Part shown: piece after piece, positions 32,539-47,500 of the stretch | How positions within the stretch are numbered: the first letter of the stretch is position 1 | Layout: every line of letters starts with the position of its first letter | NCBI RefSeq assembly: GCF_945859685.1 | Contig: NC_079147.1 | Location: 279,845,679-279,909,678, forward strand | Length of the DNA: 64,000 bases | DNA from: Eupeodes corollae | Taxonomy: Eukaryota > Arthropoda > Insecta > Diptera > Syrphidae | Reading direction: 5' to 3' | The notes under the pieces: model-generated | Told to the model about the DNA's origin: nothing | The model's input: only the letters and a program-made list of their open reading frames with translations | Databases searched by the model: none | Made by a program: the position numbers and the translations under genes

Positions 32539-35500
32539 ATGGAGAATGTTATTGCCTTTAATAATGAGGTAAGTTTAAAAAGTGCAAAAAGAAAAACTAA
32601 ATGAACTACCTTCTGCTTTTGCAAATGGGAGCACAGAACAGCGCCCGGTCAAAGCTGCCCGCATATAGATTATATAAAAAAAATGATAAATGTTGAAAAA
32701 ATAAAGTTTTCTTGTGTCTCCGCATCGAAGAAGTGTGTAAACTTTATTTTTCCAAAGTCGAAACATATATTGTTGATTGTTCAGAAATGAAAGTGCAAAT
32801 GAACTTGACTAATCTCTCTCGTTTTCCTTCAATTTTTTGTTCTAGCTGTCGGGGCTCTATGAAGCAAAACCGCCAATTTCCAAGGCGAAGATGGCAGCCA
32901 TCACCAAGGCAGCGATGCGAGCCATCAAGTTCTACAAACACGTCGTCCAGAGTGTGGAGAAATTCATTTTGAAGTGTAAGCCCGAATACAAAGTGCCAGG
33001 ATTGTATGTAATCGATTCGATTGTGCGTCAATCGCGGCATCAATTCGGCGTGGAAAAGGATGTGTTTGCACCACGTTTTGCTCGCAACATGAAGGACACT
33101 TTTGCCAATCTGTTTCGCTGCGCTCCGGACGACAAGAGCCGCATTATTCGGGTGTTGAATTTGTGGCAGAAGAACAATGTGTTTGCTCCGGATGTCATCC
33201 AGCCGATATTCGATCTAGCTGATCCCAATCATCCGATATATCAAATGCCACCGCAACAGAGCAGCAGTGCTGGATTGGATATTTCAGCTACGTCCAATGG
33301 ACTGAATGTGTCCAGTTCAGGGATGGATGTTAGTGGAGTGGGATCGATGACTAGTCAGCAGCAGTCGGCGGCTGACGACAAGTTGGTCTTACCCGATTTG
33401 TCGGTAAGAATAATTTATAGTTTTTTTCAAACTTCAAACGTATTAAAAAGTAATTTTGTTTTTTCCCTGTAGTTAGATTTAGTCACCGTAGAAGTAGGCC
33501 GTCTTTGTCGCTTAGGGGTGGACTGTTATTTCATTGTTGTTTCTATATTCGTCTGTTAAATTATTTTTAATACATTTTTTGAGATTTCCATTGAATGATC
33601 TATCAAAAGCGATTGAACCGGCCGGTATCGCATACAAAAAAAATCGAAGGGTTGTCAAAGAGATACTTAGACTACTGCTTTCTCTCTATCATGTTTATGG
33701 AGAAATGAAGAGAGAACAGTAGTCAAAGCGATTTTCAACAAATAGGCGTTTTTTCTATTTAACTCCGTGCAGAGTACAGAACATTTGTTTATGAAACGCA
33801 CTTGAGCATTTTTTGCTCTAAAAATAAAAAAAAAACGAAAAGAATTTGTTAAAACAAATAATAAATATTAGTATCTGCAAAGTAACAATCAACAGAGTTA
33901 ATGTTCTTTTTTAGCTGCTCTCAGCTTTTTACTTTATCAGGTCGGTCATATTATTGAGAGCTAATAGAGTCAGCTTTGATTTAAAAGAGAAACCCAACCT
34001 GAGCGCTCTTATATGCCTGAGCTAAAGTTCTCATCTGATCTTAAACATAAAAAAGTCAAATTGACAATCAATTAGAAATCACCCCTTCAGTATAATTTAA
34101 CTGGTTTAATTATGGAACTTAAAAAAAAAAACTTGGAAAAGACGCAGTGGAATTTATTTCCAGCCGGTTTCGACTGAACTGCATGCATCTCCATTCAAAT
34201 ATGTTTTAATAGATTAATATTGTAAATTAAAGCAATTGCAATGCATTCTAAAAGATCTTCCGTATGTTGCAAAAATTCACCGTTATTTTCATTTTGATAC
34301 TTAAGACTAACATAAATGCTGTTGTTGTTTTATTTAAAAGATCAATGAGAATATTTACAATATGATTTTTGTTTGGTTCGTAAATTTTAAGACCAACCTT
34401 AATCTCTTCGGTTTCGCTAAGGTTTGCATCATTGAAACCAATCATTGGTATTTTTTGGCAGGTCGTTTATAGCTATCAGTACAAATTCATTGAACAAAAA
34501 ATTCCTGATTGAAATCCACCGAAAAAATGTTTACTGACAAAATCTGTGATTGAAATTGTGCTAAATTGGTACACAAATCAGTGGAAAGTTTTGTTTCTCT
34601 TTTGAATATAAAAGTATCAGCTGTTGAGGAAAATAAATTTTTAGCGAAAAATAAATGCGCAATTTCTCAAAAATTTAAATTTCTAATCAAAGGAACACCG
34701 TCAAATATCTATTGAAATATTTTACCGGAACGATTTCAATGATAGCTAGGTAAATATAACTGGCCCCAAGTTGTGAAGGAATTGTCATTTTGAACATCTT
34801 CTATTCTCATCTTATTGTTCTTCCTACTATTAAAAGCAGTATTTTGTAGAATCATGCGATCAACAATGCTTATCTTGTTTTTGAATACTTGCTGATTTCC
34901 TTTGAAATTTGCATTTAATTCCGGTTTGTTTATTTTTATAACTTCAATACAAATTCGTTTGTTGTGAATTTATATCTTCCGGGAACCGAAAATTCTTACA
35001 AATCTAAACAAACATAAACCGACATTTTAAAAGGAAAATAAAAACGAAAACCAAAATAAAGGCATAAACTACCTAAAATATTGCGAGTTATTTGAATCGT
35101 TGAACTAATAATGTTTTATATTGTTCATTTTAACTGCGATAAAAGCTTGATTTTGCATGAAAGACTGTTCTATGCTTGATGGCTATTAGATACATAAGTT
35201 CTCACTATCAGCCCTATTCTGCTATTTATCGGTGGGAATTTTGTTGTCCTTGAATTTTCACTAATCACTATTCTGCTATTCATTCGAAGTGAATCTGTGT
35301 GTTTCGGTAATTTCGGGAATATTGCGCTGTATTCTTCTATTCACGTGAACGCATTGCATTATTCTATACAATTTAGATTCGCAGAATTTGAATATTTTTT
35401 TTTTAATAAAAGATTAACCCTGCAGTCTTCGTGCGGATTACCATTGTAATTCACTCATACAAAATGGAGTATTTGTAAAAAACTAATGGTGGGGATTTTC

Positions 35501-38500
35501 GTCTCTTTTAGTACTTACAGTTAAATAGTTAGAACAGTTAGTTAACTTAACTTAATATAACATGTAATTACATTTTAAAGCCAACAAAAGTTTGAAAAAT
35601 TTAAAGCATTTGGTTTTATTCTAACTTTAAAATGGATTACGTATTGGTGCGCGACGGCTGCAGGTTAATAGTCAGCCCTATCATGAATTCAATCGTTATC
35701 GGAAATTTTTACGAAGTAGTGGAAAATCTCATACAATTTTGCATTACGAACGGATTTCATGATACAGTTTTTCGGGATTCGTACAAATTTCCGATTACGA
35801 TGGAATTCATGAAAATTTGCAAATAATAATTTCTGTAATGATCTTAATACAGATATTGCAAAAAATAATGCAAAACAACAATCCGAAGACCTCCGAGAAT
35901 TTTGGAAGAGCCTAAGAGACAGGCTCAACCTCCTAGCCACCAATGAAAGACTAGGCTGAGTTTTCTTTTTGCTTTCTAATAATTCTCCGAAGCTCTTTTT
36001 GAGGATTCTCTTAATCCTCTAAATAAAAAGTCCAACACTATCCATTTACAAAAATTACACAAATTAAACAATTGGATTGATTAAACTTAATTTTTGTATG
36101 AATCAAAACAATTTATTCAACATTCTCAAGATTGACACATCAACAGCTGTTTACGTGAATGTCAAATTGGTTTAGGATAATTAAGTTCAGCCGATAGATA
36201 GCAGATTGCAAAGGCAGTTTAAAAGGGAATCGAACGGGTGAATCGAATATACGATCCACGTGAATAGCAGAATAGGGCTGTATTAAGTACAAAATTGAAT
36301 GCATCTGAAACCATTATTATTACAAAATTGAACACACATGAAAAGATGAATAATTATTCCTGAAAATAATTAATAACAATCTGTAAAACATTTCTTTAAA
36401 GTTTACGTGCATCTATTTCCATTGTATTAATCGAATGTCATCGAAATCAGTTCCTAATAGTGCACTTAGGAAAGTTTTGTTGTTTTCATTTCCTGTTTGG
36501 TATGAATAACAAATAATTGCATTTGGTTTTCGTGTTATTTAAAAAATGTTAAAGATGGCTCTGATTTTTTGCTTTAAGAACTAAGAATGTCAAAAAATGG
36601 GGAAAGTACTTTGCAAACAAAGTATTCAAAGTGATTTAAGATGTAAAAAAAAATAACTTCATATATTTCTAAAGAAATGATACCGCACTGACAAGTCAGG
36701 GAGTACCCTAATGTTACCAGTTTTTTCTTCTGAAAATTAATTTTAACATAGAACTGTTTTCTAACAAATATCTGAAATCCTTTTTTTCTGAACAACTCAA
36801 AATTTATCATAAGTATCAATCTTATTCTGGTTGTCGTTTTTTGAAAACGACTGAAAATCGACAAGGTTCTGGGGGCTATGTTAAGTTTTCAGTTAAACTA
36901 TTTTCACAGAAGGGTTAAGAGTGAAGCTTTCATTTTATTTGAACAGTTCTGTGTCGCTTTGATGTCGTATAAGAAGGAATATATTTTTTAATGATTTCCT
37001 TAAAAAATTGAAAGATAATTGTTTTTATAGCGAAAAACACTTTTTTAGAACCTAAAAACTTGATCTATATGATTCATTAAACTTTTGGGATCTGTCACTA
37101 TCGGATAGTCGACATTATCAACCGTGATATTCGATTTATTGTTTTAATGAAGTCCCTAATGCTATATGGTGTAATCAAACCTTGATTTTAATTTGTCTAG
37201 AGAAGTATTCAAGACCTATACAAAGACTTAGTTTAAGTTTTTTTTTTGTAGAGTAACTTATTACAATGTAACAATTATATTTAATTTTTTCAAGAAATTT
37301 GTTAAGTTTTTTTGAAAAAAAAAATATAAACCACACACAAATTTGTTGGTTATCGATATTTTTATTATGGTAGTACCCCTTGGACTGCCATGCCAGAGGT
37401 CTTGGGTTCGATCCCTGCCTGTGCCATCTTATGTTTTTTTACGGGGGTACTGCCTCTTGCGAGGAATTAAAAAATTCTTCAAGAGTAATTCTTGCCATGA
37501 AAAGTTAGCCGTTCGAATTCTTCTTAAAATTGTAGGGCCCCTCCATCCTTGACGAACATTACTCGCACACAGGAATGGTTGAGAGTTGTAAGTTACTAGG
37601 CCCTGGTTCACAAAGGACTGTTGCGCCACCCCATTTGATTTTGAATTTAAGTAGAAACTTTTCTGAATACAAATAAATTAAGGAGACAATTCTGCTGTTC
37701 ACGGTACTAATTTATTTACCTGAGCTATCATCAGCCGAAACAATAGGCATTTTATTGACTTACAACTCTCAATCATTTCTGTGAGCAAGTAGCGTCAAAA
37801 GACTTTTTAGGCATCTTGCACATGATCTTCGAACTGCGAACAGTGGATGTTCGCTTATTTTGACTTCTTTTACATGGGCTTTATTTATATTCGCAAACAG
37901 CGACGATTTGAATTACCCTTTTCTACATTTTTTCCTCAGCCATGATATTTCCCACAAAAACAAAACAATTGTGGTATCACTTTGAGGTTAAGTTGAGCGC
38001 GAACAATTTATTCGTTGCAGTATGGATGGTATGTGGAACGCGAATAGAGTTTGACAGTTTCAATTCGTTGCTACTAAATTGTTTTTGCAAAATTGTCTTG
38101 TTTTAGAGATTAATATGCAAATTTTATTATCCTAACATAAGTGTCAATCGGTTTCTTATAATTTAAATATGTTTTTGTTTGAAATTGACTTTTGAATGTG
38201 TAAAATCACGTTTGTTCGGCCATTCGGTCATTCGTTGTTCGTTCTCATGTGCAAGGCCTTGAAGGGTTTTTTCTCAGACATTATTAATTTCAAATGATGG
38301 CTGGGAAGTGTTTATACGATAAACTCATTTTTTAAAGTCTACGTCTTGACTTACAACACTTGTATTTTTCTTTTTATCATAATGTAAATATTGAAAAACA
38401 AATTAACTTTTAAAGAGAATGTATTTTCCAAGACATATTCAAAAATTTCAAGACAATCGGTTGAAAACATAAGTTAAGAAAGCGGACAACTTCAAAAATG

Positions 38501-41500
38501 TAGTATTGAGATAAATGAGTTTTGAGTATAAGCATATCCAAAATTTCCTTAAATTTAGAAACCGAATACTTAAAGTACATTATATTTTGGTACAAGAATT
38601 TCGAGGTCCTGGGTTTCTAGGACTTCAAAAACAATAATATATAAAAAAACGATTTTTTCAAAAATTTTAGGGTAGCCCAAACTCTTATTAAGGTCTTATC
38701 CTTCAATAGAGAAGTGTTATAAACAATTTAACAATTAAAGTAAAATATTGCAAATCAGGCTTTAAATATTAATGCTTTCTTATTTTTCATCATTTTTTTT
38801 AATGTCTACAGCTCAACGGCGTTTTATATGATTACTCACCTACGCTACTGTTTTGTCTAGAACTACTGACATAAATTGTCTATGTATTTTTTAAATGCCA
38901 AAGACACTTCATTTAGAAAAATGAACATTTAAACTACTTTCATTTTCTTTAAATCATTGATATATTTGACTTTGGAATTAAGTTCATATAAAATCCCAAT
39001 TAAATGGGAAACTTTCACGAATCATCTATACAAAAATGCAAAATTGTATGAAATTCTTCGCTACAAACGTTCTTGGTAATAGTTTTAGTGTGGATTTTAA
39101 AAGTTTCTAATTACTTTAAAGTTCGTGGTAGGCTGATTATAGGGTTTAAAAAGTGCGAGTTATTCATTAAACACAAATTTTACCGCGGAATTATGTATAA
39201 TTGGAATAAACCTGCGTATATGTATGTGTATTTACTGTTTTTTGTTTTAGTACAATTTTTTGTTTCTTAATTTTTGTCCTAACTTCTTCTTGTAGATATG
39301 GTTAACAAAACATAAAACAAAACAAACAAACAAAAAAAAAACATTACATTTTTAACTAATATGTGTTTCCATTAGATTGGTCATCAAAAGGTACAAACAA
39401 GTGCCCTTGATCAAAGCACCATTCGTCAATTGCAACAAATCCAACAATTGCTAATAAGACAAACGGCTAATGAAAATGCATCATCAACATCAGGAACCAT
39501 GAGTCAGTCGGACTCGGTTAAATTTAATAAAAAACTACTCGATTATGATTACGGTGATGAGGACGAAGAGGAAAAGAAATCTACTTCTCCGCATGTACCA
39601 AACCTTCTAGACGTAATTAATTAGCATTTCTATTTACCATAAAATGTTAATACTTATGTATAATAGTTTCTTTCTGTTCTTTATTTTTCTTTTTTGTAAG
39701 CCATTATCTTGTGTTATTTATTTTATTTTTTCTTATGATACTTTCTGGCCAATGAAAAATTTATTTAATTTTCTATAGATAGATATATTTTAGTTTTCTT
39801 TTTATGATTATGATAATTTGTTTGTTTTGTGTTTAAATGTTTATCATCAGTTTTTGTTTCTTTTTAATTTTTAGAACAACAACTTAAAGCAGTTGTTAAA
39901 GGATCCTAATGTCTTGCGTCAACTGCAAACCTTACAAAACTTTCAGAAGTTCAAACAACAAGAAGAGAAACAGCAGAAACTCAATGAGTTGCGGATGCAG
40001 GAAGAAGCTTTTGAAAAACATATACAAAATGTACTGAAGGTATTTTTAAATTATTATTTTATATAAAAAAGAATTTATTTAATATCATAAATTATTGAAA
40101 TAAGATTTTCTAAACATTTATTTTTTCTTTTTCTTGTTTTTTTTTTGTGTGATTCTTTTTTCATAGGGATCAACCAATAACGAAGCTGCTGATATATCTG
40201 CGAAAGAAGTAGAATTCGTTTCTGAAGAATCCAAAATTGAGGTAAACTTATTTTATGTTTCGTCACAAAAAAGAGCTTATAAAATTAGTTAGGGTGATAA
40301 TTAATTAATAAATAGTTAATTATGCCTTAACTATTTTTAGATTAGTGCTGACGTGACTAGTGTAGTTCTTCTTCGGTGCAAATTAAAAAATCAGCTATAC
40401 CTAATGTTGTTATACAAAGAAAAACAAAATGAAATCCTGGGAGACTATTGCTTAAACCGACTTAATTAAAACAGTTCAACAATTTAAATTAAAACTTTAA
40501 TCGTTCGTTTGAAAGAAGAAGAAGAATCAGGGAAGCATTGCATTCTTTTGGTTTTAGTTGTCTATAGTTTAATTTTCAAATAATATCAATAAGATGAAAA
40601 TTAAGCTTCGGTTTTCAATAAAATTATGAGCAAATTTCTCGGCAAAATAAAGTTATCTCTTTATAATTAATTTATTGGTTTGAGAAAAAAAAAAATATTA
40701 AATTTGCTGTGCAAAGAATTTTTCGATTCAATAATTAGATTTGATTATTAAATTTGATGATGAGAAGGGGTTAAGGGACATATTTTCAATTTGGTCGTAA
40801 TCTTTTATGTATGAGTAATATCGCCAGTAGAAGAAGGTTACAATCTATTAATACTCTAATTGCTGAATGCGACTGCCGTTGCTTTGGCGAAAGGCATTGC
40901 ACTATAAGTCGCAAAAATTTCGAATACAAAAAAAAAAATTAGATGCATATACAATTTCATTAAATTTTTTATTACGAAGTATGCAATTCTTTTTTACACA
41001 TTTCGCACGTATCTTGTTCATAACTTGACTAATGATACATTTTTGTGCGGCTAGAGTTCGTGGATTATTCGCGTAAACACGGTCTTGCGTTCACCGGCTA
41101 TCAACGTTTAATTGTTGCGAATCGATTAATTCGGATAACGAGCAACAATTGCATTTGCAGTAGCAATACTTTCGAATGAGTGTGCTAAGGGCTTTACAAA
41201 TGATAGGCGCAAGAACTATAATCGAAACAGTTACATCGCTAGAACACATGTCGTTTTATCGATATTTTTACAAATAATCTTATGTCGAATTAGCAGTTGC
41301 ATTCCACCTCTTAACTATTCAGCCGTAATACTCGCACTTCTAGGAATGCTCATCAGTTTACCCTTGAGCTCAATTTCGGGCGTACTGTCAAGTATAAGGA
41401 TTCTTTCTTAAATCGCACATCGAGAACGTGGAATACTTTAGTCAACTCTGTTTTTCCCTCCCATTTTGATGTTCAGAACTTTAAGACCAATGTGCACCGG

Positions 41501-44500
41501 TATCTTCTTTTAAATCCTTCCCTATATTCCTAACGCTCGCACTTTGTTTAAATATAAACATATAAAAGGGTACTAATAACCCCTTGAGTGCTTGTGAATT
41601 ATAAAAAAAAATGTGCATTACGGTTATAAAAGGGCGGCTTTACCACATCAATATCACTTCCACTCTCATTTAAATTTATTTTCAATATTATAAATTTTAA
41701 GAGAGCTGCTGGTTTAGAATAAAACAAAAATTATTTACGAAATTAATTTCATTATGTTGAGTTGAGTTATGTTTGGAACAAAATATAGGCCAAATAGCCT
41801 CCGCGGCACACTTTTATCCGATTGTCCAAATTTAGCTTCTATGCCGAATTGTCTCACCCTCTAGCTCTTGAATTGTCAAGTGGAAGTGGTCAAGAAATTT
41901 TTCCTCTTGAGTCAATTGTATCTTGTAAACGTGTAAATGAAAGCTTCTGTGATAACGTTCATCAACGACGAGCGTAAGAGGTGCAATTGTTTCGCACGAC
42001 GAGTAGAGGTGGACGGCTCTTCAGCCACTCTATAGCGAACAGCAGCAATGTTTTCTACAGTACGTGCTGTACGTGCATGCAACGTTGTTTTCACATCTCC
42101 TAGAGACCGTCCCATTTTTTTTATAAGCCTGAACAACCTAAACGATTCCATTCCTTAAAATATTACTCGCACGTTGAGAGTCGTTAGTCACTAGGCCCTA
42201 GTTCTCAACGGACTGTTGCGCCACCTTATTTATTTTTATTTAACTTAAACGCGTTGCTCGATTGTGTATCTTTCCATGATTTAAATTATTGAGTTAGCGT
42301 GAAATTAAGAAAGGACAAAAGAATTGCAGAGAAAAACTTGAGGTTTAGATGTGGCTTCCATTCAAAATTTAACCAATCTTAATAAATTTTTAGTGATCGC
42401 TATGACGAGGTGAAAACTTATAATATGAATTAAATAAAATGAATTCCTAAAGTACATATATTTAGAAAGACATTTGCCCACGAATAAAATCTTCCTCATT
42501 CTTCATTTCGCGCTTAAGGGGTCATCCCATGTGCCGGCCTGTATTTTAAGGAATTTTTAGGATTTTTTTTTAGGACCAGTAAATAGATACAACTTTTTTA
42601 GGTTTATCATAATTTTTTTAAAATAGTTCCACAGTATGAATATAAAATTTGAATTAAAAATATTGTGAAGAATATGAGTTACAACAATGAGTGTGAACAA
42701 CTCCACCTCGAAAAAAAGGACTCGCACTTCCCCACGATTCCGGCTGATTGGCTTATCTGAAACATAAAAAGTAAACGGAGTTTTAATCTGTGAGCCTAAA
42801 TGCATGGAATGAACTATCATCAAATGAATATACCAAAAAGTGGGAGACATTTGAATTTTTTTTTTGTTCTTTGCTATAAAAAAATCGAAATTTTAGGATT
42901 TTTGCTTGTCGATAGTTCATTCCATGCATTTACATGTGATGAATCCATCCCATCAAAATTCAAGTCGTTGGGTCAAGCCGTTTTTGAGATACGATGAAGG
43001 AAAGTTTTAAAAACACAGTTTTGAGAAAAACTCATTTAAAGTTTCAAGTCCTCTTAACTATGAAAATATCAACTTACCTTTCAATCGGCGATGCCTGGTC
43101 CATAGAGTATTCCTTCCTCTTCTTCTTGAAACTCTTTCAGAGCAGATTATTTAGCTCTTGAATCAATTCTGGCTTGTTTAACGGCATCACTTACGCGCCA
43201 CTCAGAATGTGTGATTCGCTTTTCATCACGTTTATTAACATAAGTGTATCCCATAACCAACATTACTTTTTTTGACTATCTGTATGCCGATGTATGTAAA
43301 ATACTTTACCCCATATTTTTCCATGGGCCTGCTGTATCTTTAAAACGACTTCGAATTTTGAAAAATCCCTTTACTACCGTATTCTAGACATTAAACTAGC
43401 AATTTATGAAAAAAAATCGATTTTTTGAACCCATCACATGGGATGACCCCCTTAAATAATATTTCTAGTCGAGAAAGTTATAATGAGGACATGAGGGTGG
43501 GGATAGGTTAGGATATATTCTGACAAGGTTATCCATCTTAGTCGAAGAGTGCTCCTATTGGTAAGTATGTTAATAACACACATTTTTTTCATAATGTATA
43601 AAGTTTTCAGATAACTTACTTTAAAAACAAAAATGACATGATAAAGTTCCTTCCATTATCATTATTTCGATGCGGTAGACAATTTTAGGTCCCTTAAAAA
43701 AACACATAAGATTGGACGATAAGTGACGATAAACAAAATCTAATTATAGCATTTATGACGTATGTAATACATGAACTTCTATAAGATGTTATGCCTTGAA
43801 ATCAATCTTTTAACCTATAAACAAAGAAGCCGAACGTTCAAATCAAAGTAACAAAAGAAATGTTGCTATATTTAATAATTTTATTTTGCAAGGGTGGAAT
43901 TGATCTCATTTGGAAAAGCTTGACTATCCAGATCGTTCCTTAGCTAACTGAAGACAACTACACTAAGACTTGAAAGAACTTTTTCACCATTCTCTTCCTC
44001 CTTTATCAAGATCCATGACTTTTTTATACAAATGTTTGAACAAAATGTTGTTCCTTTAATCGTGTTAAGATGTACAAATTGTTTTAAAAATTATAAATAG
44101 TAGTGGTTTAAAAGCCTAGTTTAGATCCAAGCGAAAACGAAATGTTATATAGAAATATATTTTTTTCTAGTTTTTATTAATTCAATTATTAAAGCAACAA
44201 AGAATGGACAATAGTGGGAACCCGTTTAATTTTTAAAATAATTTTAAACTCAGTTTTTAAATGTTTAAAGAAAATAAATAACATGTACCTAATTTTCCAT
44301 TTACCATCAATTTTCAAAATACTTGCATTCTATAATTTACAAACCCAAGAAACCGATTTAACTCACTTCAAATGTATTGTTTAGGTTTAGGAAATAATTT
44401 TATAATAACTTTAATGAAAACCGAAGCTCCGTGCAAACATTACTGACAATTAAGGGATTTTTAATCAATAAGCTCTCAACTCAGGATATTCATCTAATTT

Positions 44501-47500
44501 AGAATTAAAATATTGAATCACTGACCTTCAAAAACATGGGACTTAAATTCTATTAACTTATTTCATACAATCTTTTACTGTTAAAGCATATCGTTTCCCT
44601 TACTCCAGAAGCATAAATGTGAAATTACTTACTGCTTCTTCAGAAATTGAAGACCAAATTTCTTAAACTATCGATTCACTACATTTTTATATATCCACTT
44701 CTATGGTTCTGGAATTTATGGAAATGATATAATCCAAATAACTAAAATAAGAATATTTCCCCCAAAAGCAATGTGGCCGTTGATGCCTTTAAAAAAATAT
44801 CCGATTACCAGCAATATCCATAATTTTAATATCTCTAAAATTTAAATTCTTTAAATATTAATTTTAAAGTGTTTCATTAATAAATACAAATGAGATTGGA
44901 TTGAAAATTGCATGTAAATTGAAATGCAAAAATAAGCTTAACGCATTATTAGATTTTTTATACTTTAATATAAAAAAGAATAATTTTAAAAAAATCGTCG
45001 TCGGAATTTCCAACTTTAAAATAAGGTAAGGATAAAATTGTTAAAGAAATTCCTTCGGACTAACGGTATAACAACGTTTGGTTAACAAGCTGGTAAGTTA
45101 TTTTTAATTTGATCAATAGACAAACAAAAATTAATAAAAACAAAAATTCGCGCGATCGCAAAGATGAAGATAATTTAAAGTTAACTTAATTAATCGGAAA
45201 TAAATAAACAAATGCACACGTCAACATACGACTGCTATATCAAACGAAATATTTATTTAAAAACAAAAAACTAAAATCACGTAATTTTTATTTCGTCATT
45301 TTGTTTTTTCTTTGTGTTTTTTTTTCCTTTTTTACATAATTTTGTTTCTAAACAAAAACAAATAGGTTATCAATTTGGATGGCAATGATTCAAGGACCCC
45401 TTCACCTGATCGAGACCGCTATAAGAGAAGAAGGAGCCGATCGAGGTCCCGAGACAGAGTCGCCGGACGAGATATAAGAAGGCGTCGCTCGAGGTCAAGA
45501 TCATCCCGTAGCCGTTCACCGAGAACAAACAGACGTCGTCCTTCACGTGAAAGAGACCGCGAGCGTGAGCGCCTCGCCGAGAGGAATCGTGATAAGGAAA
45601 AGGAGAAGGAACGCGAACATGAACGTGAACGCCGTCGCAAGGGATTGCCGGACATAAAGAAGGAGCATTTGAGTGGTAATTTTCTTTCAATTTAAACAAT
45701 TCAAAAACTTTTGACTATTAATCGATTTTTTCTTCTCATTTTTCTAAAATGTTGCAGTCGTATGGTGGAACTTAATTTGAGCAAAAGCGTCGTTTTTGAC
45801 ACAGTCTTAAACTATTTTTTTTGTGTGTGTTAAAATCTAGTTTCCGCGATTAAAGAACAAAAATTGCATTTAAAGTCGTAAACGAATTCTATCTTCATCA
45901 ATGCGTCGCAAAGAATTTTATTTTTTATTAATAACTATAATAATATGAAATAGTGAAAATAGTTATGTAACACATCTTAACAAAATTAGTAATTCTATAA
46001 GTGAACAGATATCAATCAAAGTTACAAACAATTCTCTAATAATGATGAACGTCAAATTTTTGTATGAAAGTAATGGAATAATTCAAGTGAAACATTTTCC
46101 ACACGATCAAAACTTTACTTTGAAATCTTATCAAATTAACGAGAAATTTTCTCAGCTAGGTTTTCTGTAACTAAAACTTTCTCTCGGAATCGACATACAA
46201 ATAAAATCGACACAACGCCATTGAAACGCATCTTACATGAACTTTCCAGATCATGTTGTCAAGATTTTTGAAAATCTTCTTAGTCAGAATGACATTGATT
46301 GAAGAAGAATAAAATTCAAACAGAAGTTCTCAATAAGAAATAAAATAAAAGGTTCCTTACTTTATTTCTACAAATCAGAAAAAACTATTCTAGCAAATTC
46401 TATTCTCCGATAAAAAGGTCGAAAGTTGTATGAAAAATGTGATGTCTGTCACACTTCTGTTTCTGACAAAAATAAGGCACTTCTTGTGTTTTTTTTGACC
46501 TTGTTTGTCAAATGAAATCGATTTTTAAATCACTTTCTGGATAAAATTCTGACGAAAACGAAGTATAAAGAAATAAAGACGGTGTTCATTTAAATATATT
46601 CAAGACCCTATTGTTAGACTTGAAAGTCGTTAAATATTTAAAATTCTCAATCATTATAATTGAAAACAAAATTTCTCCAAAGAGGCAGTGCATATGGAAC
46701 TAACTTCCAATTAGAGTCGCTTAACTAGATACAAAAATGAGTATTTTCGACGAGATATCAACAGGTGTTTACTTCGTCGACAGAAGAAGTTGTGTTAATA
46801 ACATTATCAGTTCAATTGCCATCATGGCTACAGTTGTAACACTATCCTTTTCATGAAATGTTCCATAACCAATTTCACATTTGACGCTTAATGCCCTCGA
46901 TAACTTCACAAGTTCCATTTTTAAGGTCTTGAATCAAACGTGGAGCATTGACATTAACCAATCCCTCTAGTTACCCCCCAAAAAAGATAAGAGTTTTAAA
47001 TTACGATGGCTCTTATTGTGATTACCTCTTCGAGAAATAACACGGTCAACAAACATTCCTTGGAAAATTGCGATGTTTTAGTTGCTTGTATAAAGTTTTT
47101 CAAGGGCTGGCAAATGATTAAAATGTCAATCGTGGCGTTTGGTGTGTCGTCTAGGTCCATATGGTTAAATTTGGGCTATAAGAAATTAGTTATCATCGTT
47201 ATTTAGCGCTCGCTGTTGACGGTGACCTCCACACTAACGTTCTTTTTAAAGGAATTTCGGACCACACTGCATTATCACCTGGTGAACCCCGCATGGGTTG
47301 TTGTCGTCCAATATACGGCAATTTTGCTTGTTAACACAGCTATTCATCCAAAAATGCGCCTCGTCACTAAAGATATTTTTTCGTCCAAAATTGGGGTCCT
47401 CTTCCAATCGATTCGAAGCCCAGTCAGCGAACAAACGGCCTTGTCTATGGTCATGAACTTTGAGCTCCTGGGTCAGTTGGAATTGTACGGATGTAGGCCC

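Noticed and set aside
33534..33722. A possible extra SCAF exon encoding 62 aa
   Set aside because: It lacks a good acceptor in frame, contains the hairpin described, and does not resemble the SCAF family.
35632..35943. Frames of 64 aa (+) and 84 aa (-)
   Set aside because: Both run through the nested MITE palindrome; no domain was found.
37366..37440. tRNA gene
   Set aside because: The B box is present, but the cloverleaf is incomplete and the sequence continues into a SINE body repeated elsewhere in the window.
41912..42151. Small host gene on - in SCAF intron 5
   Set aside because: The peptide is a mariner-like transposase fragment.
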